From: Blepharisma stoltei
Taxonomy: Eukaryota; Ciliophora; Heterotrichea; Heterotrichida; Blepharismidae
Assembly (NCBI GenBank): GCA_914767885.1
Contig: CAJZBQ010000040.1
Location: 806,001-870,000, forward strand
DNA: 64,000 bases
Direction: 5' to 3'
The notes under the pieces are model-generated. The model did no database searches and was not told where the DNA came from. It saw nothing but the letters and a program-made list of their open reading frames with translations. This document shows, piece by piece, positions 35,701 to 46,200 of this stretch. The translations under genes and the position numbers were made by a program. Position 1 is the first letter of the stretch. Every line of letters starts with the position of its first letter.

Positions 35701-38700
35701 CACAAGAGTTATCATTTAAATAGTATGAAAAATCATTTATTGCTACATTTCACATCTGAAAACTGTATAAGAATCCAGTCATTCAGGTTCATGAGTATCC
35801 CAACTGTAGAGCTGCTGATTTCGCAGGGCGAAATATGCTTTCTGGGCAATATTGATCGGCTTTCACAGTACCTCCAAGAAACAGCTGGACTCTGGTTCCT
35901 CCATTTAAATATTGCATAGTTCAAGAAACATAGTTCCAACCATCTGCTATTGTCATATAGGCTGCATATTTATAAGCGGTTGTATTTGTATCCATAAGAA
36001 CATATTGAAAATTTCCATTAGAGTTAAATATAAAATAAGAATTTGAAGCCATATAGCGGATGGTGTCTCCATCTACCATTGGATTCATCCAGCACCCGAT
36101 TGAATAGCTGTGGGATATAGCTCTTTCCCTTCAATAGCCCGATAATAACGATGAAGCCAGCCCGTTATCGGGCTATTCAAGGGAAAGTGCTATATATAAA
36201 TGCCAGCCCCTGTTGTCAAATACATCAACTGAGATAGAAATATCCCTCTTTGGGACACAGGAACAGAATCAGATGCATCAAGTAATATAAAAAATGCTAA
36301 TCGGGAAGCATCTAAATTAACTGAGAAAAGCCCATAGTTATTCCCAGTTGGTTAGGTTAGGTTATTTAAAGTCAGGCGTTAGCGATACTGGCGAGACAGT
36401 CACCAAAGACCTCCCGTACGGAAGGTTCTACCGCTTTTCAGCTCGAAAACTGATGCCACTTCCTGCGCCTTCTGTCTCCTCCTTGCCTTGAGGCTTCAGT
36501 CTTGAGTGCTTATAGGGTTTCTGCGGCCTGCTACGGGCGATTGGAGTAGCTTGATTCCATGGGTCAGCTCCTTAGAGTCTATCGGGTCCCGAAGTGCCTT
36601 CCTTCAACAGCTACAGGAAAAAGACTACTCCCCTGTGGCCCGGGTAAACCTCCAGTTTCTCGGTAAAGGAATACCATAGGCCCTCGAATCCAAAAGGGCA
36701 TTGTTGAGTACCTCCATTTCCAATCACAGGAAAGCAGCCAAAACCTACCCAGATTCACATCTCTTGAGACTGCACTTTATATCGACTCGGAGTCCATCCC
36801 AGTTCACCGTGACCATAAGGTCTGGACAGTTGTGCCAAGAGGGCAGATTGACACGTGTCACCATTTTAATGTATATCGTTCCTCCCAGTTAGGTCTGCAT
36901 TGAATTTTTGAGCAATAACAGGTGTAGCCACTTTAGTGCAAGGAGAGCCAAAACCATATGGGCATTCTCTTAAACATATATTATCTACAAGAAATTCATT
37001 TGAATAGCATATAGAGCACTCAAAAAAAGTTGTGTCTAAGCAGGTATAGCATTCAATGTCACATAAGATGCAATCTTGCATTGTAATATTCCAATATAAA
37101 TTATGGTCGCATCTACAACCACCAGAACCATCAGGTATGGCCCCTGTGATACAAGATAAACAGTTCCCAGAAAATGATGTACAGTCAAAGCATGTGCTTG
37201 TTTTACATAGATTGCAAGATCTATTATCTCTGCATCCTTTATTACAGAAACTTAGACAAGTTGTACATGAAGAAGACCCTGGGTATTCCAAATTTTGGCA
37301 TGTCGGGCAGGAAGTACTTGGGGAAAGACCAGATCCACATCCTACATTGAGATTTCAACTAGCAGATGATTGAGTCTCATCATTATATAGGTCAAAGCTT
37401 CACAAGTAGCCTTGAAACCCTCCAGAATTTCCCCCTATTTGTGTATGGCCATTTTCATATAAATACGCAAAAGTAGTAGAGCTTTTTGAAGTGTCAAGAG
37501 AATTGTCAACATAAAGAGATAAAACTGTTTTACCTGCAACAACACTGCCTGTTACAGATAAATAGTGCCAAGAATTCATAAGAGGAGTTGATCCTGTAAA
37601 TAAGACTGTAGAGGAATCAGATAAAGTAAGCTTAACATATGCAAAGCCTGAGGAAAAATTTATAGATATAGGGCTTTGCCCTGGGTAGCCCTATAAGGGC
37701 GGATGATTTCCTGTGGAATCATCGTTGGTCCAACCAACTTAGTGCGTTGGTTGGATCAACTCACTTGCTGGTTGGACCAACTCACTTGTTGGTTGGACCA
37801 TCTCACTTGTTGGTTGGACCAACTCGATGATTCCACCGAGAATCATCCGCCCTTATAGGGTTACTCAGGGTAAAACCCTATACTAACTTTACAGAAGGAC
37901 TTGTTAAGAATTTGGTAAAAAAGTAGCCATCGCCCATTGGATAGACCCAAAAATTCATAGAAAATCATGGCGCGATGTTATTTGTTGATGAAAACATAGA
38001 AGAAGTGCCTGTAAAATAATATCCTCTTGAATATGCAGGTATAGGATCATTGCTATCAAAAATTGGGTAGTCATTTGCACCATTACTGCCTATAAGAAAG
38101 GCTGCCCCAGAAATTCAGTCCAAAATAATTTTGTCATTTAAAGACAAAGATACGACTAAATTTGAGATAGCAATGCATTTGTTCTGAGTAGAATCTTGAG
38201 TATATTTTGCTGGGCATGACGGCACACATATACCTCTTAATAGATATGATCCAGAACTGCAAGACGAGCATGAATAATAGCCTAACCCTGAGCAAGTAGA
38301 ACAAGAGCTGTCACAGCAATTTGGCGCTACCCCATTACCCACACAACTTGTGCACATTGAGCTACCATATCCAGTGCATGCAGAGCAGTCATCACTAGCA
38401 CAATAAGAGCAATCAGTTCCACGAACACACCAAGGCCATGACGACGCACAGCCTAAACAAGTTTGACATGATGATCCATCCCAATAATAATTATTTACAC
38501 AATTTGGAAAAGACCCAGAAATTGATGTCGTCGTCACAATGTCACTCCAAGCTTCAATGAAAGCCAAAAAGCCTTGAAAAGAGCTTGCAAAGCCGCTATT
38601 TCCAATAAATCATTTATAAGGATTCGCACTTGGATAATTTGCTTCAAAACCAATTATTGAGTTCGCATTACTTGATCCATCAATAATAATACTAAGATTT

Positions 38701-39492
38701 ATAGTTGTATAATCAGATTGCTGAATTTGAAAGCTTACTGCTTGCCATTGAAATAATAGTCCAGATGCTTGATAATTTTGAGGAGAAAGGCTGCTATAAG
38801 CTTGATTTTTAAAATTTGATGTTATTTGATAGCCTGCTGATAATGTTTCACATCTTATATATTCAGTTCCTCCACTTGATACACTCAAAATCCCGTCGAA
38901 GCTGAAACATCGTATTTGTCTCGTACCCAGGCGAAACAAAGTGGATTGAGCCAGAGGTTCATGGCCCGACACGTGGATAAATATGGTGGAAGCCCTGGAC
39001 AATGTGACCCCGTAATGGATGCTAAACTCTATAAATGATTAAGGTAAGGTAAGAAACACTCAAAATGGTCCCTGGAGAAATAGGACGAATTCATATGTTG
39101 AGCGTAAATAAGTAGGATGGGATATAGCTATTATTATCGATCAAGCTTGATGACCCTTCAAAATAAAAACCTCTATCTAATGTTGGTAAAGGAGTAATTT
39201 TACTTGGAGATATAAAAGCTGTTGAAGATTGCGTTGAGAATTCGCCAATAGAGCTTGCTGTTAGGCTCTGTTGAGTCGTGAAATCAACTGAAAAAAGAAG
39301 TCCTGAAGGAGCTGAGCATGCACTTCCTGATAGAGTAGAAGTTGATGGGCATCCATCAACGCACAATAAATTTCCTATTAAAATGCCACTGCTACATGAA
39401 GCGCATGGATTTGTGCATGGATTGCATCCATTGCAGCATTGAGAGATTGCAAAGCTGATTATCATAGAAAGGAAAGCAAGCTTTGTTTTCAT
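29764..39492 (-). CDS. Giant cysteine-rich membrane protein, paralog 1 (about 2636 aa)
   Basis: Starts with a signal peptide (MKTKLAFLSMIISFAISQCC) at 39492. The ectodomain alternates Cys-rich CxxC clusters (furin/TNFR-like, e.g. CTNCLNTCTKGCVRDLTCRLC) with beta-rich laminin-G/ConA-like modules (e.g. NYLSFTISYSSISSTVSVYL). The C-terminal 450 residues are multi-pass membrane (ILIAISALFALYVAVYRP). Two 15-nt introns lie in the membrane part (30605-30619, 30677-30691). Insertions: 29937-30129, 31016-31086, 34554-35055, 36118-36194, 36350-36882, 37667-37880 and 38892-39055. Removal leaves 7911 nt, exactly 2637 codons. Closely related to the next gene; role unknown, probably a surface receptor or adhesion protein. 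Confidence 0.85.
29937..30129. other. Short AT-rich IES in paralog 1
   Basis: 193 bp between TA 29937-29938 and TA 30130-30131. Excision rebuilds the last membrane helix as ASLIIFFICFLCREKARTLY, aligned with the uninterrupted paralog. Confidence 0.85.
31016..31086. other. 71-bp IES in paralog 1
   Basis: Between TA 31016-31017 and TA 31087-31088. Removal gives ALYAFLKSLNNYNIVPN, matching SVYTFLNNLNSFNIMPN of the paralog residue for residue. Confidence 0.88.
34554..35055 (-). mobile_element. Retroposon-like element, family R1 copy 3, in paralog 1
   Basis: 502 bp with an exact 15-bp duplication GAAGTGCCTTGATTC (34539-34553 and 35056-35070). Reverse orientation relative to copies 1, 2 and 4; lacks the hairpin end. 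Removal at the duplicates gives TITIWIKALQAGVVLEKYT, matching WIKPLQTGVVLQKWT in paralog 2. Confidence 0.92.
36118..36194. mobile_element. 77-bp palindromic IES in paralog 1
   Basis: Flanked by TATA; arms AGCTCTTTCCCTTCAATAGCC and complement AGGGAAAGTGCT around a short loop with CCCGATAA/TTATCGGG. Excision gives GIYISHSYSIGCW, aligned with LYLSHSCSMGFW in paralog 2. Confidence 0.88.
36350..36882 (-). mobile_element. Retroposon-like element, family R2, in paralog 1
   Basis: 533 bp flanked by TCCCAGTT (36342-36349 and 36883-36890). Minus-strand start ATACATTAAAATGGTGACA; tail (TAACC)n. Removal at duplicates gives FNADLTGNNYGLFSVN. A TA pair (36339, 36874) would also keep the frame, with three extra residues. 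Confidence 0.85.
37667..37880. mobile_element. Palindromic IES with a tandem-repeat core, in paralog 1
   Basis: 214 bp between TA 37667-37668 and TA 37881-37882. The outer arms (AGCCCTATAAGGGCGGATGA and complement) are inverted repeats; the loop has about four copies of a 21-bp unit based on TTGGTTGGACCAACTCACTTG split as TTGGTTGGACC and AACTCACTTG. Excision gives PSVKLVSINFSSGF. Confidence 0.88.
38892..39055 (+). mobile_element. Short retroposon-like element in paralog 1
   Basis: 164 bp with an exact 11-bp duplication ACACTCAAAAT (38881-38891 and 39056-39066) and a (GGTAA)n tail. Removal gives PGTILSVSSGGTEYIRC, matching PGVILSVGIGGTEYIRC of paralog 2. No TA pair gives that result. Confidence 0.9.
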
Positions 39493-40227
39493 TGAATTAA
39501 TAAGTATTAATGTCAACAATTTTAAGAAAAATCAACTCTTTTAAAATAATGATGATGAGGTTGAGAAATTAGAGAAAACTCAAAATTACCAGGAAAATGG
39601 CAAATAAGATTTATAAAAACGGATTAATATGATAATCTAAAGGCTACCTTTTTCTTTATATCAAGGCAATTTTAAACAGCAAATGTCATATGCAGAATTC
39701 AACAAATTTTTTTGTAAAAATTTAATCACTTTTTAAAAAATAATTTTTATTCCAAAATTTTATTTACTTTTTTATTGCCTTCTCACAAAAGTCAATTGGC
39801 TTTAACTAACTAATTTTATTTTTTATTATTTATTAAAAATGCAATTTTATATTAAAATATTATTGCCGAAAAAAGCAAATTCAATCCTACTCAAGATTCT
39901 TTAGTTCTAATATACTAAAGTATTAAAATGTTGATAAGGAGTATATGATCAGTATATTTAGCATATAATAATAATAATAAAATGTCGATATGTCAGGATA
40001 TTTATAAATATTCGAGATACCTAATCGCATGAATGATAATAACTCAGAGTTTAGATTAGTATATTTATGTTTTTGTGATTTGAAAGCCAAAAGATATTCA
40101 TGATGAATCGATCAAAAATTTCGTTTATATGTAATACAAAAACATTATTGAGATTATTATGAAATATAATTTGAGTTCAATCATTTCTTAATGATTTTCT
40201 AGGTTTTATATTTTTAAGTTATGATAA
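39493..40227. other. AT-rich spacer between the two giant paralogs
   Basis: 735 bp. No reading frame, MITE edge or palindrome recognised; holds the paralog 1 promoter and the 3' end of paralog 2. Confidence 0.5.
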
Positions 40228-43200
40228 TTAATTTATATCTTCAACATCCAGACTATTCTCTGTGTCGTTTTTAGGAACAATTCTTTTTTTGGATAGAGAC
40301 CTTTTCTTTAGTAAATCATCAATTTTAGGTTTTAATACTGTATATATAGTTCTGGAAAATATTACGATAGAAGTAATCATCTGCGAAATTACAATGCTTC
40401 CAACACATATTATGATAGATTCATCAAGAAAGCTTTGCAAGCCACTACTTAGGTCAAATACAAAAAGAGAAATTTGAATGACCACAAGCAAAACAGTGGC
40501 TTCTGAATAAATATTAGAAATTCTAAGCACTGAATCTTTATGTGGTTTATAAATTACAATATACAAAGTAAATATCGCAGATAAAGCAACAATTATGACT
40601 GCTTGAGCGCCTGGGTAATTTCTAAGCAAAATTAGCGACATTATATATATCAGCCTTCTTCATATAAAAAGCAAATAATACTGGCTGCTCATAACATTTT
40701 TATCGATATTAAACTCATAGAATAGCGAATCCCACTTTTTCAATAATTTTTTGTTTTTGCTCATGATTTTTTTCCGATTTTTTAATAGAAAATAGTGCAT
40801 GGCAATTGGAGTTATTGCAATAAGAATCTAAGTAAGAGTTACTTCAAAGAGCAAGCAAATAATAATATTAAATATTTCTGTACCATTATTTACAGGGAAC
40901 TATATGATAATTACATTTAAAAGTCCAATCAAAGCTGCAGCTCCAATCTCTATATAACTTTCTAGCCAAAATCTAATAAAAACAGAGAATTTATATTCCC
41001 GCAATTGTTCAGTGAACTTTTTCCCTATCCACCTATACGTACACTTACACTCCTTTTGAGCAATCAAAGCCACGAGAAAAATCCTTATTTTTGGGAAAAT
41101 TAATCTTTTTTGAGCAAATTTTTTTTAATATAAAATTATATTAATGATAATTATTAAAAATCTCATGATTCTATTAAAATTTTGACAGTTTACTTTTTTA
41201 TAAATTAAATTTAAATTTTAAAAATTGAGATTTTTATAATAGAAAATTTTTTTTATATATAAAAATATTAATAAAAATAATTAACCCCTTTTCTTCGAGA
41301 GCAAGATAACTTTGGCCTCTAACAATGAGAGAATTTAGATAAAAATGCGACTATCGGAAAGCATATAACAATTATGCACAAGCTTGTTAGTATACTGCCA
41401 CAGTTTAAAAGAAACAAGTTTGTTTCATAGCCATAATCATAAGCCTGCTTGTATGGTTTTTCTCCATTACTTGAATCCACATATTTTTCAAAAATATTTG
41501 GCATTATATTAAAGCTATTCAAATTATTCAAAAAAGTATAAACTGACGCTGATAACGGAATGCCAGATAAGGTAATGAAAGATAAAACTTCTATAACATT
41601 GGTCATACTTCACAGAGATGAAGGATTTGGAGTTACAAAAGAAGAAATTAAAGACGTGGCTACTGCAATTTGAGACCCTGCAGTGGCTTGCTGTGCAATA
41701 GTTTCTATATAAGGAGAAGTGTATTCGTATTTATAAAGCGAGCCTTCTAAAGAGATATTTTCAAGGACAGCATCATATATTGAAAAAATATTTGAGCTAT
41801 TTGTAAATGTTAATATAACTTTAGTTCCAGCAGAAACACTAGAACTGAAATCTATTGAAATAAAATATTTACTAGGCCCTTGAATCTCAAAATATCATTT
41901 GCAATTTGTTTTTCCTTCTACATTAATTATGAAATCCCCATAGCTTAATTGAAATTTTAGCTCTTCAGTAAAAGTTAGATATAAAGAATTATCCACATCC
42001 ACTTTCAGTGAAGCTTGAAACGTAAGTAGTTCACAAGTATTTGTTCCATTATATCCGTGCAGGCAAACACACTCGCCATTTATAATTTCAGTATTATTTA
42101 AGCATTTGACACAAGCAGTTTCATTTGTGCATTTTTGGCATTTTTGAGTACAAGAATGGGCCAATCCGTCATCTCCTCAGTATTGGCCATCTGAAATTAC
42201 TTCACAGCTGTCATAATATGGGTTTCATGAATAAGGAGAGTCACAGTCACAAGAAGTTTCATTACTGGCATTTGGCTTGCATTTGCTGCACCCATTTTCT
42301 GTATAATCCAAGCATAGTTGACATATTTTATTATAGCACAGAGAGCAAGATTGGCTAGAATCTTTGCAGCCAAAAGTACAGTTTGAGCTACAGTTGGAGC
42401 AATTAGAATAAGAAGGGCCTATTCAGTATTCTGAAATTTTACAATTTGGGATACAGGTCTTTGTGACAGGACAAGAATTGCAATTTTCATTGCATAATGC
42501 AGAATCCAGGGCTAATCTTGATATTGGTTTAACTGAGTTATATATTGATAGCTTAAACAAAAAGCCTTTAAAATAATTTATATAAGTATCTGCGGCCTGC
42601 TGAAAAGCTCCAATTTTGACAGAAACGCTATTTATATCATCCAGATAATAATTAGAAGTAGAAATAGCTGGATTTGTAGAAGAAATTGTATTAATAAAGC
42701 ATGTAATTACTGTACTTCTTGATGAATCAAAATCTATTGTAAAAGATATATGATTCCACTCAGAAGCTGATATAATGTTCTCACACTTATGAGAAATAAG
42801 ACTTCCTTTGAGATTCAGCAAAAGAGATGGGTAATAATTTACAAGGCTTACATAGACCATTTGAGAATTGACGATGGTGCTTCGAGATTTATAAAATAAG
42901 CAACTGTTTGAGTTTTCAGGATTTACCCACAGAGAAATAGTAAATGATGGAGATAAAGTAAGCTTTGGAGAGCTGTAATTCTTATGTATAGGAAGATGCA
43001 TAACACTGCTTACTCCATTAAAATAGAATCCTCTTAAATAGGCTGCTATAGGGTCATCTATATCATAATTAGGATAAAAATCTGATGAGTTGCCAGTCAT
43101 CACTGGAATATAGCTTTGTGCGTCATGAATAATCCCTGAGAGGGTATTAAAATTCAAATTAAATATAAAATCATTATATAAAGTACAGATACCTGCACTA

Positions 43201-46200
43201 TTAGCATAGCCAAGCGGACAAAAAGTTGTGCAAACTCCTTCAAGTAATACGTAGCCTGTTTTGCATGAAGTGCAGTCGTATTCTTTATTAGATGTGCAAG
43301 ATGAGCATTTATAATAACAAATAGAGCACGTTTGGTCAATTGTGTCTCAGTAGCAGCTTGGGTCACAAAAGCATCCACCTGATATAAGATTGGAATTGGA
43401 GATGCATTTAACACATGAGCCTTCGTTAAAATCAGAACAAATTTCGCATAAAGAGTCGTAGCATACGTTGCAATTTTCAGAATTCCTGCAACCTTCTGTA
43501 CAAGAATTGCATGAATTGCAGCCTGATAAAGAATCGTGATATTGATTAAAATTACAGCTTCAGAGACAAGATGAGCCTTTATTTATTCCACATAAATTAT
43601 TGGTTTTTGCTGAAAAGTCTGCAACTGCATAATTTCACAGTGTAAATTCATAGATAAACCCTGAAAATAATAGGGAAGTGCTTTTTCCAATAATCATTGT
43701 ATGATATACTGCATCTCTGAATAAATAAGCTGTGTATATGATTGATGATTTTACTATATTATTAAGGTAGACTGTAACAGAGGTGGAAGAGCTTGTGTAG
43801 TTAATTGAGATTGATAAATAATTCCAGCCACTCATTGAAAGAGCTGAGGTTGTCATAGTATTTGCTGTTTGAGAAGGATCCTCTAGTACTATCTGCAATT
43901 GCCCATTAGATTTCAAAACAAGCCTGTCTTGCTTATACAGAACATCCCCATAAGTTACACTATATATCCAGATTCCTAATGAAAAACTATGAAAAAGATA
44001 AATACTAGTATTCGTCTCTAAATACATACCATTTGTAAAATAAAGACCTCTATTAACTGCAGGAATTGGGTCAACAGATTCTGAATTATTTCAAAAATAA
44101 TATTTTAAAGGGTCTATACCTGTAGTCAAAATTCCATAGCTTCCTTGGAATGTTCCATAAAAAAGCTCATCAATTATTATATTATTAGTAGGGATGCATC
44201 CAGGGAGCTCAAATCCGTAAGGACAGTCATGCAAACACGTATTATTTATCTGGGTTGTACCTGCCGTGCAGCTACTGCATTCAAAAAAAGCATCAGTTAA
44301 GCAGATATCACACAAATAATCACAAATAAGGCATTTTTGGCTTAGCGAATCATAAAAAGCATTTTGATCACAAAAACATGATCCTGAGTCTAAAGAAGCA
44401 TTAGGAATGCAGCTTGTGCAGTTCCCAGAAAACGATTCACATTCTAAACACTCTCGCTGTTTGCATAGTCTGCATGTCAAGTCTCTTACACATCCTTTAT
44501 TGCATGATCCTGCACAAGATCCGCACGTGTCAGGGTATTTATTTAAAGCACAGTCACTAAAACAATTCAATGATACTGGGCATGCTGCACAAGTTCCATT
44601 ACAAGCTGTCACAAAATCAGAGTCTGAATGTGCATCATCATTATAAATATTGACTCTTGTTAAAAACCCAACAAAGCCATTACTTTTGGTATAATCAGCT
44701 CCTATATACAGAAATCCTGAAGGTAAATCTCCAATTCAGTTTGCTCCTGAAGATTTTGTTTGTTTTAGTAGACCATTTAGGTATATATTTAAATCTGTTG
44801 TAGCATCAGTACTATTAAAAAAACTTGTAGCAGAGAAATAGCACCAATTGTTAAAGAGGCTTGAAACTGATGACGCTGAAAGAGAGCCGCTGCCAAATGT
44901 GATAGTTAATGTGGCAGCGCCGCCTGAGTCAATATAAACTAGCACTTTAGATGATGAAGTCCATTTCTGCAAAACCACCCCAGTCTGCAGAGGCTTAATT
45001 CACATTGTTATAGTAAAAGTTGGTCCAAACATAAAACTTGTATATGCAACGCTTGAGCCTAAAAAATAATAGCCTCTATTATCTGCTGGTCATGGATCAT
45101 TGGCATCATAATTTGGGTATTTATTGGTTGGATCATTCCCAATATTCAATGAACCAATTGTATCCAAAAGAATAAAGTCTTGAAAATCAATAGAGAAGGC
45201 TAAAATTGAGCTAATGTCACATGTATTGTTAACGGTATTTATAATGTATCCGGTTGGGCAGTTTGCGTTGCAAACTCCAAATAGTAAATAAAAATTAGGA
45301 AAACATTCTGAGCAGCTGCTAAACAGATCGCTACCACATACAGTGCATCCTGTTGGGCATAATTTACATTCATATACATGAATGGGTCTATATCCATCAT
45401 CACAAAAGCAGTCTCCTGGAAACCCTGAAGCATGTGCACAGCAGGCAGTACACAAGTTAGGTCCATATCCTGTGCATGATGCACAAAGATTGCTATAGCA
45501 CTGATTGCATTTAATTCCTCTTGAGCATCCCAAATTTACATCATTTGTGCATAAGCCACAGTTAGTTGTATCATTATAAAATACTTTATCATATGGGTAA
45601 AGACAGTTAACTCCATTTCCAGTACCACAAGAATCATCATTTATATAATGAGAAAAATCAAATATTGCAACATTTCATATCTGAATACTGTAAAAATATC
45701 CAACCATTCATATTGAGCTATATCCTAGCTGCATTTTTGCAGATGATCTTGGACGAAAGATCCGATCAGATGTATATTGGGCTCCCATCGCATTTCCATT
45801 AAGAAAAATAGTAACTTGAGTCCCTGAATTAAGATATTGAAATGTAAAGGAAATATAATTTCAGCCTGAATTAACAGTTGTTGATACCTGATATTCACCG
45901 TTAGATATATTTCTATCAACAAGATAATATTGCAAAGAATAGCTTGGAGGACTACTTTGAGTGACTGTAAATGCAGATTCAGCGCCAGCATAGTGTATTA
46001 AATCTCCATCAACCATTATATTAGTCCAAAATCCCATAGAACAGCTATGTGATAAATATAGATTTGAAGACTCCAAATACATCAGTTCGGATAAAAACAC
46101 CCCTCTCTGAGACGGAGGCACAGGATCAGAGGGATCCAAAGCATCAAAAAAAGCAAGCCTATTTGCATCTAAATTTACTGTGAAAATTCCATAGCTGCTA

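Noticed and set aside
36350-36370. TTAGG-type repeats that look like a telomere
   Set aside because: Only three units, inside an exon, at the tail end of an element flanked by an 8-bp duplication; better explained as a retroposon tail.
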